Below, in pieces: positions 47,872-55,278 of a stretch of DNA of 64,000 nt. The stretch's first letter is position 1; each line of letters starts with the position of its first letter. A program made the translations under genes and the position numbers. The stretch comes from Agreia sp. Leaf210. GTDB taxonomy: Bacteria > Actinomycetota > Actinomycetes > Actinomycetales > Microbacteriaceae. The notes beneath the pieces are model-generated. The model saw only the letters and a program-made list of their open reading frames with translations, did no database searches and was not told the origin of the DNA. The DNA is taken from contig NZ_LMKK01000001.1 in the NCBI RefSeq assembly GCF_001421485.1, forward strand, positions 129,717 to 193,716, given 5' to 3'.

Positions 47872-49377
47872 TCAATAGCCCGAGAACGCGTCGGTGACGA
47901 CGCGGCGCACGCGCAGGCGCTTCAGCTCGGAGCGGGCGGCGCCGACCAGGCGCGGCGGTCCCGAGACGAAGGCCGTCCTCTGCCGGGCGTCGGGCACATG
48001 CTGCTCGATCACGTCTTTCGTCAGACGCCCGGATCCCGCGTAGCTCCACCCCTCGGGCAGCTGCTCGGGTGCGGACGGCGCGAGAAGAACGACGCGCACT
48101 CCCAGCCGCTTCAACTCGTCGGCGTAGGCGAACTCCTCGTGCCCGCGGATGGCGTAGACGAGAACCAGGTCACGCTGCACGCCCTCGGCCGAGTCATGCT
48201 GCAGCTGGCTGATGAACGGTGTGATTCCGATTCCGCCCGCGACGAGCAGCACCGGTCGGTTCGGGTCCGAGGGCAGAAGGAAGTCGCCCGCGACCAGGTT
48301 CGCTCGCACGGATTGCGAGGGCTTCAACGAGGCCAGAGCCCGCTTGAAGCTCGAGGTCGACTCGCCCATCCGCACACCGAAGCGCACCTCGTGGGGGTTG
48401 CTCGGCGCCGACGCGATGCTGAACACGCGCCGGGTTCCCGACGAGTCGACGCCCGCGTGCGGGATCGACAGCTCCATGTACTGTCCGGCGCGGAACGAGA
48501 CCGGGTGCTTCGTCGAGAAGACGAATTCGGTCATCGACGGCGTGAGCTGGACCGAGCGCTCGAACGAGAGCGAAAGTCCACGACGCTGCCCTACAAGGAA
48601 GGCGAGCAGGTTGCCCACCACGAGGGCGAGCTCGGGGCTGCCGTGAATCGGACCGAACGAGAACGGGATAGAGAAGAGCAGCGCCACGACGGCCGCGAGA
48701 GCGATTCTCTGCCACAGTCGCGGTGGCAGCGTGAGCGGTTCGCTCAGCATGAAGCCGGCGAGGAAGATGAGCGGTGACGACCCGATCGCGTAGATCAGAG
48801 CGTCGGGCACCGTGAGGCCGAACGACGATTGGACGATGACCACGGCGACCGTGGCGATCCCGATGAAGGTGAGTCCCATGGGCAGCTGACGTGTGCGATA
48901 GAGCACGAGCAGCGCACCGATCGCGACGACGGGAAGCAGCACGGGCGTTCCGACCCACCACACCGATGCGTTGAGGCCGGTGAACCCGATGATCAGTGCG
49001 CCGACGGCGGCCGGGTTGAAGATATGACGCCGCCTCCAGGCGAGCACGTATTTCGACGCCACGGCGATGGCGGACACGAGCGCAACCGAGAGCAGGTCTG
49101 TTCCATCGGTCGTGGGAAAGAACAGGAAGAACAGCAGGAGCGCGGTGATGATCGACGACTCCGTGTGCGGCCTCACGCGGAACAGCAGGGCCATCACACG
49201 GTTGGCCACGACGCAGGAGACCAGCACGGTGGCCAGAGTCGCGAGCAGCGCGAGAGGCGGGAACCCCAGCACGCCGACGAGACTCTCGACGATCGCCACC
49301 AGAGCGATCGCCGCCAGCACGAGGCTGACGAGCCGGTACATCTGAAGCTTGCCCAGCAGGGCATCCAGTCGAGCCAT
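47872..49377 (-). CDS. RnfD/NqrB-like membrane domain fused to ferredoxin-NAD(P)H reductase domain
   Basis: A 501-residue fusion. Residues about 1-265 form roughly eight to ten membrane helices with RRRHIFNPAAVGALI (about 114-128), the sequence typical of RnfD/NqrB-family quinone or flavin membrane subunits. Residues about 275-501 form a ferredoxin-reductase-like module: FAD site FRAGQYMELSIP and RRVFSIASAP, NAD(P)H site VLLVAGGIGITPF (about 390-402), and the C-terminal DAFSGY. No flavinylation site SGAT is seen in the membrane part. It would move electrons from cytosolic NAD(P)H across the membrane. The start overlaps the apbE stop (TGATG), so translation is coupled. Confidence 0.88.
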   Translation of the reverse strand: MARLDALLGKLQMYRLVSLVLAAIALVAIVESLVGVLGFPPLALLATLATVLVSCVVANRVMALLFRVRPHTESSIITALLLFFLFFPTTDGTDLLSVALVSAIAVASKYVLAWRRRHIFNPAAVGALIIGFTGLNASVWWVGTPVLLPVVAIGALLVLYRTRQLPMGLTFIGIATVAVVIVQSSFGLTVPDALIYAIGSSPLIFLAGFMLSEPLTLPPRLWQRIALAAVVALLFSIPFSFGPIHGSPELALVVGNLLAFLVGQRRGLSLSFERSVQLTPSMTEFVFSTKHPVSFRAGQYMELSIPHAGVDSSGTRRVFSIASAPSNPHEVRFGVRMGESTSSFKRALASLKPSQSVRANLVAGDFLLPSDPNRPVLLVAGGIGITPFISQLQHDSAEGVQRDLVLVYAIRGHEEFAYADELKRLGVRVVLLAPSAPEQLPEGWSYAGSGRLTKDVIEQHVPDARQRTAFVSGPPRLVGAARSELKRLRVRRVVTDAFSGY

Positions 49378-50237
49378 CAGGAGAAGACCTCTCCCCGCAG
49401 TGTGCGGGATCGTTCGGCGATGCCGGAGGAGTGCATGCGCACCCAATCGAATTCGAAATGCTCGGCGAGCCGCGCGGGCTGCACGAAGAACAGGGCTGTG
49501 GCGAGCCCATCGGCCAGCAGGCCGGTGGGAGCGATCGCCCATGTGGCGATGATGTCGGAGGTCGGCGAGCCGGTGCGTCCGTCGAGAATATGGTGCAGAC
49601 CCGCTCCCCACACCCGGCGATTCGATCCGGATGCGCAGAGCGACTCGTTCTCGATGGTCACGACCCCGATCGCTTTGCTGGGGTCGAACGGATGCTCGAG
49701 GCCTACGCGGAGGGGCTCTCCCCTGCTCACCAGATCTCCACTGGCGTCGATGACGAAGTCCGTGATGTTTGACTGTCTGAGCACGTCGGCCACCAGATCG
49801 ACGAGGTAGCCCTTTCCGGCCGCTCCGACATCGATGACCGTGGGTTCCGTCGTAGTCACCGTGGTGCCGCTCCGGCTCACGGCCTCCGACCATCTGGTCG
49901 GCACGACTCGGCCCGCCTGAGCGGTGAGGCTGTACCGACTGTCGTAGCCGAGGTGCTCGAGGGAGCGGCCCACCAGCGGTGTCACCGCTCCCCCGCTGAT
50001 CTCGTCGAGCCTGTCGTAGAGGTCGAAGAGATCGGCCGAATCCGACGGGAACTCGACCGAGCCGGCCTCTCGTGCAAGAGACGTCACCAGGGAGTCGGAT
50101 CGGAACCGGGAGTACGCGCGATCGAACTCCTCGACCCGGCCTCGCACTCGCTCGGCGACCGCCTCGGGGAGGTCGTCGTCGGTGTCGATCTGCCAGGTCG
50201 TCCCGATTCCGGTGAAGCGGAGACTAGACGCCGGCAT
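49377..50237 (-). CDS. apbE: FAD:protein FMN transferase, ApbE family
   Basis: A 286-residue ApbE protein, the enzyme that uses FAD to attach FMN covalently to Ser or Thr of secreted or membrane redox proteins. The N-terminus RFTGIGTTWQID matches the family, as do YDRLDEISGGAVTPLVGRSLEHLGYD (residues about 78-103), IDVGAAGKGYLVDLVADVL, IDASGDLVSRG and the Mg-binding HHILDGRTGSP (about 215-225). No signal peptide is apparent, so it might act in the cytosol or be exported by another path. ATG at 50237 is preferred over 50261 because the domain begins there; it overlaps the FMN-binding lipoprotein gene by 14 bases. Confidence 0.92.
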   Translation of the reverse strand: MPASSLRFTGIGTTWQIDTDDDLPEAVAERVRGRVEEFDRAYSRFRSDSLVTSLAREAGSVEFPSDSADLFDLYDRLDEISGGAVTPLVGRSLEHLGYDSRYSLTAQAGRVVPTRWSEAVSRSGTTVTTTEPTVIDVGAAGKGYLVDLVADVLRQSNITDFVIDASGDLVSRGEPLRVGLEHPFDPSKAIGVVTIENESLCASGSNRRVWGAGLHHILDGRTGSPTSDIIATWAIAPTGLLADGLATALFFVQPARLAEHFEFDWVRMHSSGIAERSRTLRGEVFS

Positions 50238-50697
50238 CGGCCTTGATCTTGTCGACGGCATCGTTGAAACCGCCGCTGGTCAGCGAGGAACCGGCCACCT
50301 TCGACACCTTGAGCTCGTTGAGGCTCTTGCCCACGACCTCGGCGGCGATGCCATCGGCGAACTCGCCCTGGTACTTCTTGCCGTTGGGGTTGGTCGATTC
50401 GGGAGTGACGGTCACGGCGGTGACCTTGTCTCCGGCGAGAGTCAGCGAGACGCCGACGGTCTCTTTGCCACCGGGAGAGGTGTATTCGCCTTCGGCCTTG
50501 TACTCGCCGTCTTTATAGGCGGACGATCCGGCGGGGGCGGACGTGGCGGGGGCTGCGTCGCTCGTGCTCTGGAGTGTCGCGGCGGGAGTGCTGCCGGAGT
50601 CGGACGATCCTGCTCCGGTGGAGCAGCCGGTGACGACACCGAGAAGCGAGAGTCCGGCGAGGGCGGTGACAGCGGTTTTCTGGTGGCGGGTGATCAT
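50224..50697 (-). CDS. FMN_bind-like lipoprotein, probable ApbE substrate
   Basis: A 157-residue exported lipoprotein. The signal peptide ends in VVTGC with Cys25, followed by a Ser/Thr/Ala-rich linker (about 26-62). The mature part fits an FMN_bind domain: YKDGEYKAEGEYTSPGG (about 64-80), then VSLTLAGDKVTAVTV and the C-terminal AGSSLTSGGFNDAV (135-148), which aligns with the family's SGATxTSxAxxxAV flavin-attachment site but has Ser at the usual acceptor Thr. ATG at 50697 follows GGAGAG. It is the first gene of the operon with apbE and the RnfD-reductase fusion. Confidence 0.82.
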   Translation of the reverse strand: MITRHQKTAVTALAGLSLLGVVTGCSTGAGSSDSGSTPAATLQSTSDAAPATSAPAGSSAYKDGEYKAEGEYTSPGGKETVGVSLTLAGDKVTAVTVTPESTNPNGKKYQGEFADGIAAEVVGKSLNELKVSKVAGSSLTSGGFNDAVDKIKADAGV

Positions 50698-50740
50698 GGT
50701 TCTCTCCATCAGTCGGGATGCGTACTGGCAAGTTAGTACG

Positions 50741-50754
50741 CCTATGACCATAGG
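50741..50754. promoter_or_regulatory. Short inverted repeat upstream of the flavin operon
   Basis: CCTATGACCATAGG: six-base arms around AC, 44-57 bases before the lipoprotein start. On the minus strand it lies just upstream of a TACTAA (-10-like) sequence, so it could be an operator overlapping the promoter. Confidence 0.4.
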
Positions 50755-50800
50755 GGCGTCACTGCTGCAAGTACTTGGGAGGAACTGTGGAAACACTGGG

Positions 50801-50822
50801 AATAGTTGAAGCGACAACTATT
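50801..50822. promoter_or_regulatory. 8-6-8 inverted repeat, candidate redox-MarR operator
   Basis: AATAGTTG-AAGCGA-CAACTATT is a perfect dyad. Its inner 18 bases agree at 15 positions with the RosR operator consensus of Corynebacterium (TTGTTGAYRYRTCAACWA), a peroxide-sensing MarR-type repressor that controls flavin-related genes. It lies 104-125 bases before the FMN_bind lipoprotein start and 41 bases beyond the tRNA-Arg 3' end. The regulator is inferred. Confidence 0.5.
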
Positions 50823-50862
50823 GAGGGCTTCTCATCGTCATTCGACACGAAGCGTAGTGGAG

Positions 50863-50935
50863 TGCCCCCGGTAGGAATCGAACCTACGACCAAGAGATTA
50901 GAAGGCTCTTGCTCTATCCACTGAGCTACGGAGGC
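50863..50935 (-). tRNA. tRNA-Arg (UCU)
   Basis: Read on the minus strand: acceptor GCCTCCG pairs with CGGGGGC (one G-U). The anticodon loop CTTCTAA gives UCU; the anticodon stem AGAGC/TCTCT has a C-U mismatch at its loop end. The T arm is GTAGG-TTCGATT-CCTAC. CCA is not encoded. Confidence 0.9.
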
Positions 50936-50976
50936 GTTGCGCCCCGCTCATCGCGAGGCGTTTCTACGATAGCGCG

Positions 50977-51195
50977 TCAGAGAGAGACGAGCGCGATGAC
51001 CGCCACCACAAGCGACACGGCGGCGAGAAGCAGCGAGACGCCGATGAGCACCGCGTGCACGATAAGGAACGTGGTGGCCTTGCCCGATGCGTCGCGCGCC
51101 CGGGGGTCTTTGCTGACGCGCTTGTAGAAACGCGGCCAGACGAGGACGTTCCACAGCGCGTTGACGAGAAGGAGGACGGCGAGCGTGATGATCAT
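50977..51195 (-). CDS. SCO4848-family small membrane protein
   Basis: A 72-residue protein with two membrane helices (about 2-18 and 43-70) joined by a basic loop [16 protein letters not shown]. The pattern [10 protein letters not shown] followed by a helix is that of the actinobacterial SCO4848-type membrane proteins, which have no known function. ATG at 51195 is chosen because AGGA lies 8 bases before it; the long open frame upstream is antisense to orn. It is divergent from orn with 43 bases between. Confidence 0.78.
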   Translation of the reverse strand: MIITLAVLLLVNALWNVLVWPRFYKRVSKDPRARDASGKATTFLIVHAVLIGVSLLLAAVSLVVAVIALVSL

Positions 51196-51238
51196 CGCGT
51201 CCATCCTACGATTCATGCGCACGGATAGGATTGCCCAC

Positions 51239-51859
51239 ATGGCTTCACTCACGGATCGTCTCGTCTGGATCGACTGCGAAATGACGGGACTCGATCTCAG
51301 CGTCGACGAACTCGTCGAGGTCGCGGTGGTCATCACCGACTTCGACCTCAACATCCTCGACCCGGGCTTCGCGATCGTCATCAAGCCCGACGACTCGGCG
51401 ATGCAGAACATGAACGACTTCGTGCGGAACATGCACGCGTCCAGCGGACTCGATCAGGAGATCCCTCACGGCGTGAGCCTTGCCGAGGCCGAATTCCAGG
51501 TACTCGAGTACATCCTGAAGTTCGTGCCCACCGGGCAGCAGGCGCCGCTCGCCGGAAACACGATCGGTACCGACCGCGCGTTCCTGGCCAAGTACATGCC
51601 CCGTGTCGACGGCCACCTGCACTACCGCAGCGTCGATGTGTCGAGCATCAAAGAGCTCGTGCACCGCTGGTTCCCCCGGGTGTACTACAACGCACCCAAG
51701 AAAGACGGCGGTCACCGCGCCCTCGCCGACATCCTCGAATCCATCCGAGAGCTCGGCTACTACCGCAAGGGCGCCTTCGTCGCGGAACCTGGACCGGCCA
51801 CAGACGACCTGAAGGAACTCTCATCCACGATTGTGCGCGAGTTCGCCGCCGGTCTGTAG
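51239..51859 (+). CDS. orn: Oligoribonuclease
   Basis: A 206-residue DEDDh 3'-5' exonuclease that degrades short RNA products and pGpG. Motif I is [11 protein letters not shown] (about 9-19) with Asp and Glu; motif II is in [13 protein letters not shown]; motif III is [11 protein letters not shown] (about 160-170) with the His and Asp. The protein is a little longer than the E. coli enzyme at its C-terminus. ATG at 51239 follows GGATAGGA. tRNA-His lies 48 bases downstream. Confidence 0.97.
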   Translation: MASLTDRLVWIDCEMTGLDLSVDELVEVAVVITDFDLNILDPGFAIVIKPDDSAMQNMNDFVRNMHASSGLDQEIPHGVSLAEAEFQVLEYILKFVPTGQQAPLAGNTIGTDRAFLAKYMPRVDGHLHYRSVDVSSIKELVHRWFPRVYYNAPKKDGGHRALADILESIRELGYYRKGAFVAEPGPATDDLKELSSTIVREFAAGL

Positions 51860-51907
51860 TAGAGTTTTCTTCGGTCGCTTCGATGAGTACTTCATCGAGT
51901 GGCACAT

Positions 51908-51984
51908 GGTGGATATAGCTCAGTTGGTAGAGCGCTGGCTTGTGGAGCCGGATGTCGCGGGTTCGAGCCCCGTTATTCACCCCA
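51908..51984 (+). tRNA. tRNA-His (GUG)
   Basis: G at 51908 supplies the extra 5' G(-1) opposite discriminator C at 51981, a mark of tRNA-His. Acceptor GTGGATA pairs with TATTCAC; the anticodon loop TTGTGGA gives GUG; the T arm is GCGGG-TTCGAGC-CCCGT. CCA is encoded (51982-51984). Confidence 0.96.
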
Positions 51985-51992
51985 CGTGAGAA

Positions 51993-52023
51993 AGGCCCGG
52001 GTCGCATTCGACCCGGGCCTTTT
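51993..52023 (+). terminator. Intrinsic terminator after tRNA-His
   Basis: AGGCCCGGGTCG pairs perfectly with CGACCCGGGCCT around a 4-base loop and is followed by TTTT. Confidence 0.94.
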
Positions 52024-52059
52024 GCTTTCCGACGCGGCACCCGATTTGAAAGGCGCACC

Positions 52060-52410
52060 GTGCACGACATCGATGCCGAGCAGTTCGAGGCGCTCGTGGT
52101 TGCCGAACTCGATCTGCTGCCCGACGACATGATCGACGGTCTCGACAACGTGGTCTTCGTCGTCGAAGACCGACCCGAGGACGGCTCTCTCGATCTGCTG
52201 GGACTCTACGACGGCGTCGCACTAACGGAGCGCGGGCAGTACGGATTCGGCGAGATGCCCGATCGCATCGTGCTCTACCGCGAGCCGCTGCTCGAACTCG
52301 TCGAGGATCTCGACGAGTTGAAGGATCAGATCCACGTGACCCTGGTGCACGAGATCGCCCACTTCTACGGAATCGACGACAGCAGACTTCACGAACTCGG
52401 CTGGGGCTGA
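52060..52410 (+). CDS. Small zincin-like metallopeptidase family protein
   Basis: A 116-residue protein with HEIAHFYGIDDSRLHELGW (about 97-115), a compact zincin site with HExxH and a third His eight residues on, at the C-terminal end. This matches the small actinobacterial metallopeptidase family (PF06262-like), whose substrates are unknown. GTG at 52060 is chosen because a GAAAGG precedes it; the open frame before it passes through the terminator and tRNA. A D-Ala-D-Ala-carboxypeptidase-like gene follows 35 bases later. Confidence 0.88.
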   Translation: MHDIDAEQFEALVVAELDLLPDDMIDGLDNVVFVVEDRPEDGSLDLLGLYDGVALTERGQYGFGEMPDRIVLYREPLLELVEDLDELKDQIHVTLVHEIAHFYGIDDSRLHELGWG

Positions 52411-52445
52411 CCGGCCACTCAGCCCGACGCGGTTAGCCTTGGCCC

Positions 52446-53696
52446 ATGGCCAGGTCAACCGCATCACGTATCAACCGGGCACTGGGCATCACGCTCGGAG
52501 CCGTGCTCATCCTCGCCATCGGACTCTACGGCCCCGCCACGCTCGTCGGGCCCCTCCCCAGCACGAACGCCGTGATCGACGATGCGTCGGACATCGCGCC
52601 GACGCTCGGGGCGCCGACCGTCTCGCAGAACGGTGCAAGCGCCATCGCGACCGCCGACGGCGCGATCCTCGCATCCGGTGGCGACGCAGCGCCGGTGCCT
52701 CTGGGTGGGGTCACCAAGGTCATCACCGCCCTCGTCGTACTCGACGCCAAGCCGATCGAGGCGGGCAAACCGGGCCCGTCGATCGTGGTCACCGCCGAGG
52801 ATTACGCGGGGTATGTGAAGTACATCTCGGAGTCAGCGCGTTCGATCTCGTTGATCGCCGGTGAGACCTGGAGCGAGCAGCAATACCTGCAGTCGATGCT
52901 GCTCGGTTCGAGCAACACCCACGCCGACGCCCTCGCCCGATGGGCATTCGGCTCGGTCGATGCCTACGTCGTCGCCGCCAATGCCTGGCTGGCGAAGAAC
53001 GGATATGCGGGCACGAGTGTGGTCGACGCGACCGGACTCGCCGAGGGGTCCCAGGGCACGGCATCCGAACTCGCGGCGCTCTCCGCCCGCGCCTTCGCCG
53101 ACCCCGTCCTCGCCGACATCATGAGCCACGACAGCGTCGTGGTGGCGGGCAACCGCAAGGTCGACAACGTCGCCGCCTACCGCGGCGACGAGGGAATCAC
53201 CGGCCTCTCGCGCAGCTTCACAGACTCCGCGGGACTGTGCTTCCTCTTCCGTCTCACGGTGGGCACGGGTGCCGACGCCGTTCCGCTCTACGGGGCGTTC
53301 CTCCGCGAGCCCGACTACGAGACTTTGGATGGCGACCTCTCGACGCTCATCTCGACGTCGGCCGCGACACTCACGAAGACGGTGCTCGTGTCGGAGGGAG
53401 ACAGGGTCGTCACGTACACCACCCCGTGGGGCGATGAGGCACACGGTGTCGCGGTCGCGACCAGATCACAGCTGATCTGGTTGACGGCTCCCGTGACCAA
53501 GAAGGTCACCGTCGAGCCCGTGACGACCGGGGCGAAAGGCACGCGAGTCGGTCAGGTGACGTTCACGACGCCCACGGGAGACGTCACGGTGCTGCTCGAG
53601 CTCGATAGACGAATCGCCGACCCGGGGCCGGTCTGGCGCATGACGCATCCGGCGCCCGTGATCGACGCGTTCATCGAGTCTCGAACGGATCAGTAG
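52446..53696 (+). CDS. D-alanyl-D-alanine carboxypeptidase-like protein, catalytic residues lost
   Basis: A 416-residue protein with an N-terminal signal anchor (about 12-36) and a DacA-like (peptidase S11) penicilloyl-serine-transferase domain (about 60-270). The motifs are degenerate: SxxK reads Gly88-Val-Thr-Lys91, so the nucleophilic Ser is gone; SxN is intact as Ser155-Ser-Asn157; KTG reads Ile251-Thr-Gly253. The fold markers around them, such as VITALVVLD and VVDATGLAEGSQGTAS, are clear. It is probably a non-catalytic, envelope-binding homologue. A C-terminal beta-rich region (about 290-390) follows. ATG at 52446. Confidence 0.85.
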   Translation: MARSTASRINRALGITLGAVLILAIGLYGPATLVGPLPSTNAVIDDASDIAPTLGAPTVSQNGASAIATADGAILASGGDAAPVPLGGVTKVITALVVLDAKPIEAGKPGPSIVVTAEDYAGYVKYISESARSISLIAGETWSEQQYLQSMLLGSSNTHADALARWAFGSVDAYVVAANAWLAKNGYAGTSVVDATGLAEGSQGTASELAALSARAFADPVLADIMSHDSVVVAGNRKVDNVAAYRGDEGITGLSRSFTDSAGLCFLFRLTVGTGADAVPLYGAFLREPDYETLDGDLSTLISTSAATLTKTVLVSEGDRVVTYTTPWGDEAHGVAVATRSQLIWLTAPVTKKVTVEPVTTGAKGTRVGQVTFTTPTGDVTVLLELDRRIADPGPVWRMTHPAPVIDAFIESRTDQ

Positions 53697-53704
53697 GCGT
53701 TCGC

Positions 53705-53959
53705 CTAGTGGTCGTCGCCGATGTCGCCCGTCTGAACGGTCGGGTCGGAGTCTGCTGCATCGAAGGAGTACTTGACGGTCAGGTGTCCGTCGACCTCTTC
53801 GGTGTCTCCGGCCTGGTACCAGAAGGTCGACTCGAGGCCTCCGACGGCGCCGAGCGCGGGGAAGCGGCTGTCGAACTGGCCGTCGATGAATGCGCGGTCT
53901 TCGGTCTGCCCCTCGAGGGGACCGTCGAGGTACAGGGCTGTGTAGGTTTTCTCAGTCAT
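53705..53959 (-). CDS. Small acidic conserved-looking protein, unknown function
   Basis: An 84-residue soluble, acidic protein (MTEKTYTALYLDGPLEGQTE...), with the C-terminus ending GDIGDDH. No signal, no Cys. A good ribosome site GGTGGAG lies before ATG at 53959. It is convergent with the carboxypeptidase-like gene and lies downstream of the transporter operon on the same strand, 39 bases past the kinase gene's end on the map. The family is not recognised. Confidence 0.68.
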   Translation of the reverse strand: MTEKTYTALYLDGPLEGQTEDRAFIDGQFDSRFPALGAVGGLESTFWYQAGDTEEVDGHLTVKYSFDAADSDPTVQTGDIGDDH

Positions 53960-53998
53960 TGCTCCACCGTAAACCGTCAGGCCGCGTTCAGCGCTCAG

Positions 53999-54499
53999 TT
54001 ACGACCCGTCGAGCACAAGGTCGGCCGACGAGGTAGGGTCCTCCTCCTCGACGAAGGTCTCCCACTGCCGCTGCCACCTGTCCCAGTGCGGAATATACGT
54101 CTCGCCATCACGATCTAGCGCCCGTCGCTTTCTCACCACGTCTGGCGCATCGAGCCAGATGCGCACGTCGGCGAGTGCAGCGTTTCGACGGGTGAGAACA
54201 CCGCATCCCTCGATGAGCAACGGGCGCTCGGGGTCGACGTCGTGCCATTCGGCCGGAGCGGCGGCGTTCCAGTCGAACCTCTGCCAGCGCGCCCGCTGGC
54301 CCGCGGCGAGGGGCTCGAGAACGAAGCGCTGCACGTGCACTCCCGCGTCGCGGAGACCGTCCCATCCGGGATAGATGTCGTCGAGCCGCACGAGCTGAGG
54401 CACGACGGCTCCGGGCCAACCGCCGACGATGCGATCGGCGAGCGTGCTCTTGCCCGCGCCGCTCGGTCCGTCCAGCAGAATGATGTTTCGAGGTCTCAT
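53999..54499 (-). CDS. Small P-loop kinase (uridine-kinase-like), coupled to ECF transporter genes
   Basis: A 166-residue P-loop NTPase. Walker A is LLDGPSGAGKSTLA (residues 8-21); a DxD-type LVRLDDIYPGW follows (about 41-51), and IEGCGVL (about 92-98) and WLDAPDVVRKRRALDRDGE (about 111-129) look like the catalytic and lid parts of small-molecule or nucleoside kinases. Its ATG overlaps the ecfT stop as ATGA, so it belongs to the TPP-controlled transporter operon. A role in phosphorylating the imported pyrimidine is a hypothesis. ATG at 54499 is used; one at 54517 is also in frame. Confidence 0.8.
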   Translation of the reverse strand: MRPRNIILLDGPSGAGKSTLADRIVGGWPGAVVPQLVRLDDIYPGWDGLRDAGVHVQRFVLEPLAAGQRARWQRFDWNAAAPAEWHDVDPERPLLIEGCGVLTRRNAALADVRIWLDAPDVVRKRRALDRDGETYIPHWDRWQRQWETFVEEEDPTSSADLVLDGS

Positions 54500-55278
54500 C
54501 CGACGATGAAGTTCCATGTTCCGAACGCCACGGCCACGGCGATCGCGGTCGCAGCGATCGCGGCCCCGACGCCGATGAGCACGAACTCGCGCCATCCGAA
54601 AAGGGACTCGCGCGCCCAGGTGCGCTTCGTATCTCCCCCGAAGCCGCGTGCCTCCATCGCCGTCGCGAGCTTGCTGCCACGTCTGATCGACAACACCAGA
54701 AGGGCGAAGGCCTGCGACAGGATGCGTCGGATGCGCCCCCGATCCCCCACTCCCCGTGCTCGCCGGGCGAGCTCGAGCGAGCGCCAGTCGTCGAGAAACA
54801 GTCCGACCAGGCGCAGACCCGCGAGGGCGCCCAGCACGAAACGGCTCGGCAGACGCCAGACCTGGGCGAGACCGTCGGCGAGGTCGGTGGGGTCTATCGT
54901 CACGAACAGCACGATGGCCGGCAATCCGATGGCGAGCACCCGGAGCGAGGTGGCGATCGCGAGCGAGATCGACCCGTCTGTGACGTGGATGAGGCCGAAC
55001 TCGAAGTGGCTCTCGCCCGACGCCTGCCCGTACAGCAGCGTGGTGAACCCCGCGGTGGGTGCAGCGATCCACACCGGGATGGTGCGGAGGAAGAACTGCC
55101 GCGCGGACAGCCCGGCCCATGCCAGCAGAAGGCTCTCGAGCACGAGCGCGGTGGCCGCCGAGAGCCAGTCGATCGTGAGAATGAGCGCGAAGCTCAGGAG
55201 AAAGGCCGTCGCTAGCTTGGCGACGGGGTTGATCCGATAGATCGCCTGGGCGCCCTTGGTGGGGGTGAGGATGCTCAC
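54496..55278 (-). CDS. ykoC: ECF transporter transmembrane (T) component, YkoC/EcfT
   Basis: A 260-residue EcfT/CbiQ-family membrane protein with about five or six helices. The cytosolic coupling motifs are present: ELARRARGVGDR (about 163-174) and the family's characteristic SIRRGSKLATAMEARGFGG (about 192-210), which transmits ATPase motion to the S component. It overlaps the ATPase gene by 4 bases at its start and the kinase gene by 4 bases at its end. It is the third gene of the TPP-riboswitch operon. Confidence 0.94.
   Translation of the reverse strand: MSILTPTKGAQAIYRINPVAKLATAFLLSFALILTIDWLSAATALVLESLLLAWAGLSARQFFLRTIPVWIAAPTAGFTTLLYGQASGESHFEFGLIHVTDGSISLAIATSLRVLAIGLPAIVLFVTIDPTDLADGLAQVWRLPSRFVLGALAGLRLVGLFLDDWRSLELARRARGVGDRGRIRRILSQAFALLVLSIRRGSKLATAMEARGFGGDTKRTWARESLFGWREFVLIGVGAAIAATAIAVAVAFGTWNFIVG

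Noticed and set aside
50735-50770. IdeR/DtxR box upstream of the flavin operon
   Set aside because: The best alignment gives only about 7 matches of 19.
50863-50935. tRNA-Arg or tRNA-His as an integration (att) site
   Set aside because: No integrase gene, no repeated tRNA 3' end and no change in gene content on either side.
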